A stretch of DNA of 64,000 nt from Pinus tabuliformis (Eukaryota > Streptophyta > Pinopsida > Pinales > Pinaceae). Below, one piece after another: positions 29,926 to 40,784 of the stretch. The stretch is from NCBI GenBank assembly GCA_031772625.1, contig CM062807.1, positions 1,151,257,007-1,151,321,006 on the forward strand, given 5' to 3'. A program made the position numbers and the translations under genes. Numbering within the stretch: the stretch's first letter is position 1; every line of letters starts with the position of its first letter. Below the pieces are notes generated by a model, which did not search any database, was not told the DNA's origin, and was given only the letters and a program-made list of their open reading frames with translations.

Positions 29926-32005
29926 ATGCCTTACATGAAAGAGATCAAAATGACTAGCAATATGGTAGACTACAAAGACTCTCCCTATGAATCAGATGAG
30001 CAACGTGGTGTTGGGAACTCTTCTGATTTGGCAAACACATTGAGAAACTTGAAGGAATATACTAAGGAGTTGTAAGGCAGAAAATGGAAAAATAATGTAG
30101 GCACAAGAGAAGCAAGAAGAGGTTAATGCAATAATGCTTCAGAGTTTGTCAGAATTGCAGCAACAAGGGCCACTTCAGATCAACCATGGATAGGAGGACA
30201 TAACTAATGGGGTATACGATAGTAGGTCTCATGGTGGTTACAGGTCAGGTAGAGATGACATGGTTAGATATGGAAAAATTTTGGATACTCCAGATAGGAG
30301 AGGTGATGGATACATGTATTATTCTAGTTCTGGTTCTTATAGGCATTATGATCATCATCATTATCATCCTTACAGGAGGAGTGATATGGGATACTTGCCA
30401 GATGAGTTTAAGAAATCAAAGCTACATACTTTTGATGGAGATGTGAAGAAGTTGGAAGATGCAAGGGCTTGGATACTAGCTTGGATACTTGGGATGAAGA
30501 AGTTCTTTGAGTTACACGAGTACAAAGATAATATGAAGGCCAGAGTTGTTATCTTCAACCTGAGAGGTAAAGTAGACATCTGGTGGGAAGATGTGAAGCG
30601 AGTTAGAGACATCAGGAGAGGTGACTTGACTTGGCATGAGTTGTAGAGGCTTTTCAGTAAGAAGTACTTGTCAAAAAGGCAATGTGACAGTAAGGCCAAA
30701 TAATTTTGTGAGCTAAAGATGGGATCAATGACAGATTAAGAGTACATGACTAAGTTCCTGGAGCTATTGAGGTATGTATCATATCTTAAAGATGAGAAGG
30801 CTAAAGGTCAACGGTTCATCAATGGATTTTCATTAGCGTTTAGAGATCGAGTTGAGTATGATGAGCCTTGGTCACTTGAGAAGGTTATTGGGAAATTGAA
30901 GCATTGCTATGAACAAACAAAGCATAAGAATGAATTTCAGCAAGGTTGGAAAGGAAAAGACAAATGTAAAGGTAAATGACAACCGAAAAGAATAAGGCCT
31001 CAAAATGTAGATGAGAAAGAAAAGGTGGCACCACAAAAGAGGTTTAGTGTAGCTAAACATGGAAATGGTTCACAACATCAACATAGAGGTGAGGGTACTA
31101 GTCGGTTGGAGTGTTTGACATGCGATAAGGATAACCTTAAGAGAGATTGTCCATGAAATCATGGTGGTAGGCCTCATATATATAATGCACAGGAGGCACA
31201 AACTGTTGGGCATGTTGGTCATAGCATTGCTCGTATTTATGCAACACTGGATAACAAACAGGAAGAACATCAGGCATCTATCATTGAGATGGATGGTAAT
31301 ATTTGTGTTCAAGTTATTTCTATTTTGATTTACCCTAGATCTAATTCTAATTATGCTAGTCCTAACTTGGTGGATAAGTGTGGTTTGAGTAAGGAATTGA
31401 ATGCAGAATCTTGGTTAGTGCAGTTGGCTACATGTAAAAATAAGTGAGTTCATCATTGGGTAAGAGCTTATGCATTTGATTTTAATGGTATGCCTACCGC
31501 AACACATTTGAATGCATTACCATTGGGATCATACAGTATGTTGTTGGGCATGGATTGGTCGTATCTTCATAGAACCAAGGTGGATTGTTATGAAAAAGTC
31601 ATTGAGTGTGTGGATGACAATGGGGAACCAAGATTCTTGCAGGGAAATAACAAAGCCACATTAGTTAGGATGGTGATAGCTATGCAGGCAAAGCGTAGTC
31701 GCAGAAAAGGGTGTGTGTTATTTGCAGTGCATATTTCTAGCTACAAAGGTAAGGAAATTGAGGATGCAGATGTTTTGAGAAGGTACCCAGTTCTACAACA
31801 GTTTCAGGATGTATTTCTTGAGGACATTTTAGAGTTTCCACCTCACAGAGAGGTATAATTTTCTATTGAGTTATTGTTAGGGGCAGCTCCAACATCAAAA
31901 ACACCTTACAAGATGAGCACACCTGAGTTAGTAGAGTTGAAGTTGCAGTTGAAGGAAATGTTGGACAAGGGATACATTAGGCCAAGTGTATCGTCAACTC
32001 CACGT
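29926..32005 (+). pseudogene. gag-protease-RT(start) of element C
   Basis: It starts MPYMKEIKMTSNMVDYKDSP. After stops and frameshifts, ORF 30260-30646 encodes PDEFKKSKLHTFDGD and ARVVIFNLRGKVDIWWEDVK, a gypsy gag capsid core. EYMTKFLELLRYVSYLKDEK and INGFSLAFRDRVEYDEP follow. The zinc knuckle reads CLTCDKDNLKRDC, one residue short and without the His. The protease site reads LIYPRSNSNYAS where relatives have LIDPGSTH, so the catalytic Asp and Gly are lost. LPLGSYSMLLGMDWSYLHRT and YPVLQQFQDVF lead into RT, which is cut after RPSVSSTPR. It is dead. Confidence 0.87.
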
Positions 32006-32870
32006 TAAGCACAAATGGCATCAGACATTGCCCTCATACCAAACTATAAAATATGCCAATTTTTTCTTTAAAAATTTTATTTGAAAAAATAATTAAATTA
32101 TGTAATATATTTCTTATACATTCAATTATGTTGCGCATAAATATTAATAAAAAGGCATTGGAATTTAATTAGCCTTAGGCATTTGTAAAGATTAAGATTT
32201 ACTCAGTCGATTCAAATTTTAAAATTTTATTTTATATAATTCTATCAACCATAAAAAATTATGATAGAAAACAAATTATAGATTAAAATTAATAAAATAT
32301 ATTTGATTATAAATAACAATTTTGAAGAATTAAAAAATGGTATGATTAAGCTACTATAGGCTTCCCAACTCTCAACACAATCCAGAACCGAACCTTGGCC
32401 TACAAAAATTGGGTCAGAACGAAACCCCACAGACCAGGTAGCTCAATCTAATAAAAACTCGAACTATGACATGTGGTTCATATATTAAAGCCAAACAAAA
32501 AAAATCAAAATATCCAATCACACTTTAAACCACTCGATAATAACATAAATATTTCGATAACAAATGCCTATGTGACTTGGAAAAAAAAAATCAATAGGGA
32601 AAAAAGTAATAATGAATTATTACACAGACAGAAAGAAGTGAAAGTGTAACCCAAAGCGAAAGGTATAGTTTAAAAAAGACTAAATAGAAACAAAACACCA
32701 CGAAACGTAAGAAAAAGGCTTTAAGAGGACAAAGATGTCATGTAGAAACCAAATAAACAATGAATCAATCAATCCTCATTTTATTTGAGATCTCGGAGTT
32801 TTTTTCAAAATGCATCACACACAACAATTTAGTATGTTAACTCGTCATTCACCACACATGTACTTCAGTA

Positions 32871-32972
32871 TGGCTCACTGGTCTTCAACTAAGAACATGA
32901 GTATGGGCACTCTTACCAAATTGGCTCACTAGTCTTCAACTAAGAACATGAGTATGGGCACTCTAACCAAAT
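32871..32972. repeat. Two 51-bp tandem units
   Basis: Units at 32871 and 32922 start TGGCTCACT(G/A)GTCTTCAACT and are nearly identical. Confidence 0.92.
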
Positions 32973-33440
32973 CGCAAGGCACTGTAAAACTCTCCAAATT
33001 TGTTAGCACACATCTCAGAGTTTAATTACACAACATGCCTTTCTATGCTTATTTAATTTGATTTGCACTGCTAAATTGAAGATTGACTATGCTTTTCTTT
33101 CCTCGGTACAACTGAAAGACTTGGTTCATTCAATTTTTGAATGGCGTAGAGCATACTATGTCTTTCCAACCTTTCTTAAGACTATGAGTTTTCTCCAACT
33201 TTATACAGATCATAGAATTTGATAGGGTCTCAAGTCTTCTCCAGCTATGCAAAAGGATTTCTTCCATTTATTACAAAATGGCACCAGGAGTACTTCATTT
33301 TTCATTTGGACAGATTGCAAAGAAAATCCATCACTGAAATAATGAGCTCCACCAACTCCATCGACCAAACTCTATGAATTAGTATAGCGCAGTGTCATCG
33401 ACCTTGATTCCTTTACGTCAGTGAGCTTTTTGTCGTTTTG

Positions 33441-33676
33441 ATATTAATTTTAGCATTTGTAGAACTTAGCGGATGTTTCAGAATTTAGCAGGCCTTTAAA
33501 TTTTGATAAAACAATAGCCTACTTTGACCTTTACGCCAAATATTTCTTATTCCGCTTAATATTAATTTTAGCATTTGTAGGATTTAACGGATGTTTCAGA
33601 ATTTAGCAGGCCTTTAAATTTTGATAAAACCACTGCCCACTATGACCTTTACGCCAAATATTTCTTATTCCGCTTA
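33441..33676. repeat. Two 118-bp tandem units
   Basis: Units at 33441 and 33559 start ATATTAATTTTAGC and end TTATTCCGCTTA, with about ten differences. Confidence 0.92.
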
Positions 33677-34660
33677 AAATGACGTTAACGCCAAATGTGG
33701 GCTCCTCTTTCAGTGTTGGTCGGGAAGTCGGAGGTCGAACTGCATTACCTACTAAGTGCCTTCATTTGTAATGACTTGCTTGAAGGCTTGACAAGCCCAA
33801 ACGCCCGATTCAAGGTAATTTTCTTTTGATTTTTTGCCGAAGATGATTAAACTAAATGCACATGAAAACCCTCACAAAATGACCCCATGGCACAAACTTT
33901 AAGGAATTTCCACATCATCGAATTACATCACACATGCATCATGTTGATGTCATCAACGCCACATGGTGCCTCTAGGGTACTGACACGTGTCACCAAGATT
34001 TGCCCATTTGGCCACCTAAAAATGTCGAAAACACATGCCACGTGCCTGAAGTGCCATGTTAATATGAGTTGATGCCATCTTGCCACTTTGATTGCCACCT
34101 ATAGCTGGTCCCACACAGGTTTGGGTTCGAGGGTCGATCTTGTAATCCTACTGAAACCTCCTGATTGGGCCGACCTACTAACTAGGCCAAAGACTCGACT
34201 AGGCTAATACATGTAAGTAAAGGGTCCCACTTGGTCAGGAATTGGGGGCCAAAGGTCAGGGGTCAATCAAACCCTTTTTGACCAATGGCTTGACTCACCA
34301 GAGGCCCAACTAGGCGGGGGTCAGGGCCCAACTGTCCTTCTTTGTTCTCCCAATTGGCCTGACCTTCTTAGCCTTCTTACTGCCAAACTTCAACTCACCA
34401 TAACTTCTTCATCCTTAGGAGTTTTCTAGGATGCCATATACCATTGGAAAGCTATTTCTGAGCATTATCCAACAATGCCATTTATAGAAGCATACGAATT
34501 GATCTCTTAAGACAAAAAAGTCTTCAAAAACTAGAACTTCCCAACCAACATAGTTATAACATTTTATAACATCTTTACTTATCCTATTACTATGATGGTT
34601 ATCTATCAAAGAATGTAGAAACCATAGGACTCCCCCCTGAACTTAATACACCATGCATCT

Positions 34661-35337
34661 ACCATCCTTTCTCATTTGACATTAATTCCAACATTATGCT
34701 CAACAATCTCCCCCCTTTGTCATTGATGGAAACAGTTCCAGACCTCGTTGTACCAACTCCCCCTAAAACCAATCAGTGTTCTCTCCATCTCTACACTCCC
34801 TCTATCCTCAATAATCATTCCACTAAGAAACTTCTTCTCCCCCTTTGAAATCAATGGAAATGGATGCACCCAACAAAAGAAACTCCCCCTGAAAGTTTGC
34901 ATCCTACTCTTTAATTGATCCAACAAGCTAAGTAGTTTCCAATACTCATTCAAATTGAGTCATTTGGTTGTAGGAGAAACAATTTCGATTTGTTGCCTGA
35001 GATACTCAAAAGGTTCTTGTGTCAGAGGCTTTGTAAATATATTTGAAAGCTGCTCATTAATGGCCACATATTCAAGTCGAACAACATTAGCAACAACTTG
35101 TTCTCTTAGAAAATGAAACTTAATTGGAATATGTTTGGTCTTAGAATGCATGATAGGATTTTTAGAGATGTTGATAGCACTAGTGTTGTCACACATTATT
35201 GGAATTGAATCATTCAACTCTACTTTGATGTCCTTTAAGGTTTGCTTCATCCAAATAATTTGTGTGCAGTAGGTAATGCTAGTAATGTACTTAGCATCAA
35301 CCGTAGATAACGAGATTGAGTCTTGTTTTTTGTTGAT
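34661..35337 (-). pseudogene. RNase H end and 3' tail of SIRE-like copia E
   Basis: On the minus strand, from 35337, the sequence encodes TRLSLSSTVDAKYITS, then MKQTLKDIKVELNDSIPIMC, CDNTSAINISKNPIMHSKTK, FHFLREQVVANVVRLEYVAI and SNIFTKPLTQEPFEYLRQQI, the C-terminal half of copia RNase H, stopping near 34960. The following minus-strand sequence has a CAAAGGGGGGAGATTGTTGAGC stretch (about 34700), the purine-rich block usual at the 3' end of such elements. The first half of this domain lies beyond copia D at 39941, so D landed inside it. Where relatives have AEAEY there is VDAKY, a substitution. Confidence 0.88.
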
Positions 35338-35342
35338 CTAAG

Positions 35343-35814
35343 CGTTGGGTTGTGTTATATTCTTTCCACGACTAGCCCACGTAGTTAACCGGGGATTAGG
35401 AGGGGGGCGGAGCCCCCACCTTCATTGTGCTGATTGCGTAGCGGGGGGGTCACAGGGGGTTTGAGGGGTGTAGGTAACCCCACTCTATGGGGTCCGGGGC
35501 AGCGGCTCAGAAAATTTTGGTTTTGGACCCTATGTTAGGTTGGACGGACCTACCCATGGTTTTGTGCATTATTTTCACACATGGTTTTGGACGCGATGGT
35601 TTTCAGTCCATGGTATTAGATGCTTCGGCATGTATAAATATGTATTGTAACATTGAAAGGATTATAATGAAAAATCAAGCTGGTAGTCCCAGTTTTGGGA
35701 TCCAGGGAAAAATCTTTGTGTATATGTGTTTTATGTGTTATGCTCTTGCATTGTTTATTTTCTGTGTTTTAGAATTCATATGCAGGTAATTTTTGTACAG
35801 GGTTAAAACCTACA
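35343..35814 (+). repeat. 5' LTR of copia D, 472 bp
   Basis: CGTTGGGTTG...AAACCTACA. It differs from the 3' LTR at many positions and lacks one of two 29-bp GGTTTTGGACGC units, which suggests an old insertion. The TATAAATA box lies near 35634. Confidence 0.93.
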
Positions 35815-35816
35815 TT

Positions 35817-35828
35817 TGGTATCAGAGT
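35817..35828 (+). promoter_or_regulatory. Primer-binding site of copia D
   Basis: TGGTATCAGAGT lies two bases after the LTR and matches the initiator-methionine tRNA complement. Confidence 0.88.
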
Positions 35829-35936
35829 TGTTTTGGATTCAAGGGGACGCCTTTGTTGCTGAGGGGTTTCGCTCGGGCCTCTAGTAGACCTTGTTCAGTG
35901 GGATATCTATGAGATCGATTGTAGTGGTGAAAGAAG

Positions 35937-36728
35937 ATGCCAAGTAGTGGAAAGATAGAGATCGAGAAATTAAATGGTCAGAGTTTTGAGTTGTGGAAAC
36001 TCAAGATGGAGGATCTATTGGTGGATAAAGATCAGTGTATCGCAGTAGATCCGGGTACTAAACCAACAGGAGTGTCTGATGAAGAATGGAAGAAGTTGGA
36101 TCCAAAGGCAAAGAGCACAATACGATTATGTGTCTCAGATTCAGTATTGCTGAATGTATCAAGGGAAGCTACGGAAAAGGCTTTGTGGGACAAGTTTGGG
36201 ACTTTGTACCAATCTAAGTCTCTGGTGAATAAACTGTTCCTGCGGAAAAAGTTGTATAACCTGATGATGAAAGATGGAGACTTGGTGACAGAGCATGTGA
36301 ATACATTTAATACTGTGGTAAGTCAGTTATTATCTGTTGATATTAAAATTTCAAATGAAGATAAGTGCATCAGTTTGTTGTGTTCTCTACCAAATTCGTG
36401 GAATAGTCTGGTTATTGCAATAGGTAGCAATACAACTACCTTGCAGTTTGATGAAATAGTATCATCCTTGCTAACGGAGGAGATGAGACAGAAAAATATG
36501 TAGAGCCAGAATGATTATGTCTTGTCTGTACGAGGACGGTCCCAAAACAGAAACAAAAATAAGTCATCGAGTGGGAGATCTAAATCTCCAAGAAAACCTG
36601 TAAAGGTGGTGAGCTGGAAATGCGGAAAGGAAGGGCACTACAAAAGGGACTGTAAATCTAGAGCTCCTGATAAAGGAAATGGATCTGATGATGCTCCTTC
36701 TGCAGAGGCGAAAACCACCTTAGATTAA
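35937..36728 (+). pseudogene. gag of copia D
   Basis: MPSSGKIEIEKLNGQSFELW opens a Tork/TNT1-type gag. WKLKMEDLLVDKDQ and ALWDKFGTLYQSKSLVNKLF follow, ending in one frame with a TAG at 36501-36503 and a TAA at 36726-36728. The zinc knuckle reads SWKCGKEGHYKRDC: the first of its three Cys is Ser, so metal binding would be impaired. The gag packages element RNA. The RSQNRNKNKSSSGRSKSPRK stretch before the knuckle is basic and likely RNA-binding. It is broken by nonsense mutations only, with no frameshift. Confidence 0.92.
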
Positions 36729-37690
36729 GGTGGGGATGTGTACTTGGCTTCTTCAAGTACACATGTAGATCATGAGGCATGGTTGATTGACTGAGGTGCA
36801 TCCTTTCACTTCACTCCCCATAGAAAGTGGTTCTGCGAGTATGAGAAATATGATGGTGGTGATGTCTTCTTAGGGGATGATAGGAAGGCTAGAATCGTAG
36901 GTCACGGAAAAGTAAAGTTGAAGTTGCAAGGTGGAAGGGTTAGAACACTTCCGGGTGTTCTTCATATTCCTGCATTGGCCAGAAATCTGATTTCTGTAAG
37001 CAATCCGAATGATGCAGGTGTAAAAATAGTGTTCGAGAAGGATACCTGCAAGATGATTCGGGGAGCACTGTTGTTGATGCGAGGAGTTTGGATTGGAACT
37101 TTGTATAACCTACAAGGTAGCACTGTTGTTGATGGGTGCAACAGCTCTGTGGTTCCTGAAAGTGGAGCAGAAAATCTAGTGGTCTCTAGAGAGAAGACCA
37201 TGTTGTGGCATCAAAGGATTGGACATATTGGAGAAAAGGGCCTTTGAATACTTCATGGTAAAGGTATGGTAGAAGGTATAAGTAATAGCTCTTTGGATTT
37301 TGATTTCTATGAAAAATGTGTATATGGGAAGCATAATCGAGTGAGTTTCCCCTCTGGTGGTAAGAGGGTGAAACAAATATTAGAGCTTGTGCACAATGAT
37401 GTGTTTGGACCTATGAAGGTTCCATCACTGGGTAAGTCTGTGTACTATGTATCATTTATAGGTGACTTCTCAAGGAATACATGGATATATTTCATTAAGA
37501 AAAAATTTGAAGTCTTTGACAGGTTTAAAGAATTTAAGGCTCTGGTGGAAAACCAGATAGAGAAGAAGATAAAGATGCTGAGAACAGATAACGGTGGAGA
37601 GTTTTGCAGTAAGGAATTTTAAGAATTCTGTAAGAAGTGTGGTATAGCACGGCAGAAGACTACTCCATATACACCTCAGACTCTACAGTA
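36729..37690 (+). pseudogene. Protease and truncated integrase of copia D
   Basis: It is in the same frame as gag. The protease reads WLID-stop-GASFHFTP: a TGA (36792-36794) sits in the catalytic Asp-Ser/Thr-Gly triad. It continues through LPGVLHIPALARNLISVS and the pre-integrase zinc region (LWHQRIGHIGEKGL, then a stop; FYEKCVYGKHNRVSF). The integrase core has the first two acidic residues (VHNDVFGP and RTDNGGEF). Just after TPYTPQ (about 37680) the sequence jumps to the linker before RT (SEDEEPQTPGVSRSVQEIRQ), so the catalytic Glu and the C-terminal half of integrase are deleted. Confidence 0.92.
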
Positions 37691-39392
37691 GAGGAGGAAT
37701 CAGAAGATGAAGAGCCACAAACTCCGGGTGTGAGCAGATCAGTTCAAGAAATAAGGCAGCCAGAAAGGTATAGTCCCTCTAATTTCTGTTCAAATTTTGC
37801 TTTATCTATGATGATGATCCCAGAACTGTGAAGGAAGTAGTAGATTCAGAGGATGGAAAACTCTGGAAAGAGGCCATGGTTGATGAAATGGCATCTTTGC
37901 ACAAAAATGAGGCTTGGGATCTGGTGGAGTTGCCGGCTGGAAGGAAACCCATTTGCAGCAAATGGGTGTTCAAGAAGAAGACAAATGCAAAAGGAAAGGT
38001 GGATAAATACAAAGCTCGGTTGGTAGCAAAAGGTTATTCCCAGGTGCCAGGAATTGATTTTGGTGATATTTTTTCCCCTGTTGCCAAGGTAGTTTCTATT
38101 CGATTACTTTTATATGTTGTTGCTGCTCTTGATTTTGAGGTAGAACAGATGGATGTGAAGACAACATTCCTTCACGGGGATCTGGAAGAGGAGATCTACA
38201 TGAAGCAGCCTGAAGGTTTTGCGGTGAAGGGTAAGAAAGAACTAGTATGCAAGTTAAAGAAGTCTTTGTATGGGTTAAAATAGTCACCAAGGATATGGTA
38301 TTAGAAATTTGATACATTTATACGGGGACTTGGCTTCATTAGAAGCAAAGCAAATCACTATGTGTATTTTAAATTAATTGGTGACCATGTTATTTATCTG
38401 GTCTTGTATGTGGATGATATGTTGCTGGTTGGAAATGACAAAGAAATTATCCAGGATTTGAAGATCCATTTGTCCCCCAAATTCGACATGAAAGATCTTG
38501 GTGCTGCAAACTATATTTTGGCCATGGAAATTAAAAGAGATCGAACAAAGAGGAAGCTCTGGTTAAACCAGAGGAAGTATGTTGAGACAATATTGCAGAG
38601 GTTTAATATGCAGGATAGTAAACTGGTGAAGTTTCCTATTCCTGTAGGTGTAAAGTTATCTATTGAATAGTGTCCCAAGACACAAGAAGAGGAAGAGGAC
38701 ATGTCCCATGTTCCATATGCAAGTGCAGTGGGTAGCCTGATGTATGCGATGGTCTGTACTAGACCAGAAATTGCACATGCAATAGGAGTATTGAGCAGGT
38801 TTATGTCAAAACCAGGGAAGGAGCACTGGACAGCAGTGAAGCAGGTTTTCAGGTATTTGCCTGGCACTACTGATTATGGTTTGTGCTACCAAGGAAGACC
38901 AAGATTGGACAGAGTGTTGGATATTCATGACTTTGTGGATGCAGACTGGGTTGGAAATCTGGATCAGAGAAGATCTCAAGTGGGTATGTGTTTAACCTAT
39001 TTGGAGGTGCAGTCAGTTGGATGAGTAAGAAACAACTTGTAGTAGCACTATCAACTACAGAGGCAGAATACATGGCAGCCACTCATGCAAGCAAGGAAGC
39101 AGTTTGGTTGCAGAGATTGTGTTCAAGTATGGGGTTAGTACAAGGAGCTATAAGGATAGACTATGATAGCCAAAGTGCAATTTTCTTGGCAAAGAACCCT
39201 GCATATCATTCAAAGACAAAGCACATTGATGTTCAGTATCACTTTCTGAGGGATATGATAGAAGACAAAAAAGTGTTTCTGGTAAAGGTGGACACTTTGA
39301 AAAATACTACAGATGCATTGACAAAAAATGTGAGCTCTAAGAAGTTCTCTTGGTGTAGAGAAACAATGGGCGTTGCAGGGCTGGATAAATGA
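37691..39392 (+). pseudogene. RT and RNase H of copia D (complete copy)
   Basis: RT runs from WKEAMVDEMASLHKNEAWDL through CSKWVFKKKTNAKGKVDKYK, RLVAKGYSQVPGIDFGDIFS, VEQMDVKTTFLHGDLEEEIY and SLYGLK-stop to YVDDMLLVGNDKEI. RNase H follows with GSLMYAMVCTRPEIAHAIG, VDADWVGNLDQRRS and KHIDVQYHFLRDMIEDKKVF, ending LDK-stop at 39390-39392. The RT has a stop at 38281-38283, another after SIE (38670) and a frameshift near 38990. 38308-39392 is the counterpart of 1-1085 with the same lesions, for example the stop after KLSIE. Confidence 0.93.
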
Positions 39393-39441
39393 CTAAGCTC
39401 TCCTATGGCCCCCTGTGGAAAGAAAACAACAAGTGGGAGAA

Positions 39442-39935
39442 TGTTGGGTTGTGTTATATTCTTTCCACAACTAACCCACATAGTTAACGGGGGTTAGGGG
39501 GGGGGGGCTGTGGCCCCCCCTTCGTTGCACCGATTGCGTAGCGAGGGGGGTCACAGGGGGTTTGAGGGGTGCAGGTAACCCCACTCTATGAGATCCGGGG
39601 CAGCGTCCCGAAAATTTTTGGTTTTGGACCGTATGTTAGGTTGGGTAGACCTACCTATGGTTTTGTGCATGATTTTCACACATGGTTTTGGACGCAATGG
39701 TTTTCGGTCCATGGTTTTGGACGCGATGGTTTTCAGTCCATGGTATTGGATGCTTTGGCATGTATAAATATGTATTGTAACATTGAAAGGAATATAATGA
39801 AAAATCAAGCTAGTAGTCCCGGTTTTGGGATCTAGGGGGAAATCTCTGTGTATATGTGTTATGCTCTCGCATTGTTTATTTTCTGTGTTTTAGATTTCGT
39901 ATGTAGGTAATTTCTGTACAAGGTTAAAACCTACA
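39442..39935 (+). repeat. 3' LTR of copia D (complete copy), 494 bp
   Basis: TGTTGGGTTG...CCTACA. It is nearly identical to 1135-1628 and includes the G-run/C-run hairpin. It is followed by CTAAG. Confidence 0.95.
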
Positions 39936-39940
39936 CTAAG

Positions 39941-40784
39941 ACACAAGACAATCTCCCAAAAAGAATGTTGCACCAAAGGTGCTTTTCCTGTCATCAAGGT
40001 TGCCAACCTGATCAACATCAATGTAAGTTATTAATTTAAAGTCTATATCTTTGGCATAACATAAACCAAAGTTTGTTGTGCGTTGCAAGTATTTGAAAAT
40101 CCTTTTTACAAATTTGACATGGATTTCTCTAGGGCTAGCTTGAAATATAGCCACTACTAAGCCTACTGCTTGCATGATGTCTGGTCTTGAGGTAGTGTGG
40201 TACAACAAGCTTCCAATCACCGATTTGTAGGTTGTTTGATTTACAAGATGACTTTCATCCTCTTCATATAGTTTGCAACCAGTAATCACGGGGGTAATAA
40301 TCTGATTGCATTCTTCCATCCCAAATTTCTTCAGTTTTTCTCTTAAATACTTGGATTGAGAGATGAAGATGTCATTTTTAGATTGAGTAATTTGAAGCCT
40401 GAGAAAGAAGGATAGATATCCTATCATATACATATCAAATTCTTTCTACAAAGACTCAACAAATTGGTGTCCCATTCATTCCAAATCGCTACTAAAAATA
40501 ATATCATCCACGTAAACCCCAACAACCAGCAAATGATCATTTTCAGATTTTATATACAAATTACTATCAACAGATCCTCTGTTAAAACCTTGTTTATTTA
40601 TCTAATCTGGCATACCAAGCTTTAGGTGCTTGTTTTAGTCCATATAGGGCCCTCATCAGTCTGCAGACATAATCTTCATTCTCTGAGAGCTTGTACCCTA
40701 CTTGTTCGTCTATATATACTTCTTCCAAATCTCCATTGAGAAAGGTCGATTTCACATCCATTTGATATACTTTAATATTGTTAT
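39941..40784 (-). pseudogene. SIRE-like copia RT fragment (element E, right copy)
   Basis: Counterpart of 1634-2477. The longer open frame 39936-40433 includes LSFFLRLQITQSKNDIFISQ and LREKLKKFGMEECNQIITPV. The YVDD catalytic motif is present as GVYVDDIIFSSD followed by a stop. It continues in sequence with 34661-35337 once D is removed, confirming that D interrupts E. Confidence 0.9.

Larger units (their letters stand above)
27674..32005 (+). mobile_element. Truncated gypsy element C
   Basis: LTR-like sequence ends GTGTTACA at 29385, followed by a methionine-tRNA primer site, gag, protease and the beginning of RT. Coding similarity stops near 32005 inside the RT N-terminus ([13 protein letters not shown]) and the rest is missing. 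The left boundary is not resolved and is set at the end of B. Confidence 0.75.
32006..34660. other. Non-coding stretch with two short tandem duplications
   Basis: 32.0-32.8 kb is strongly AT-rich. 33.7-34.4 kb is richer in G+C, with ACACGTGTC and CACGTG motifs, and may be LTR-derived. Apart from the duplications at 32871 and 33441, I recognise no gene, RNA or mobile-element terminus. Confidence 0.5.
35343..39935 (+). mobile_element. Complete copia element D (Tork/TNT1-like), 4593 bp
   Basis: 5' LTR, primer site, gag, protease, integrase (partly deleted), RT, RNase H and 3' LTR are all present in order. It is flanked by the 5-bp duplication CTAAG (35338-35342 and 39936-39940). It is inserted in the RNase H region of reverse-strand copia E. 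The first LTR base is mutated (CG instead of TG). Protein frames carry several stops plus a deletion in integrase, so it is non-autonomous now. Confidence 0.95.
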
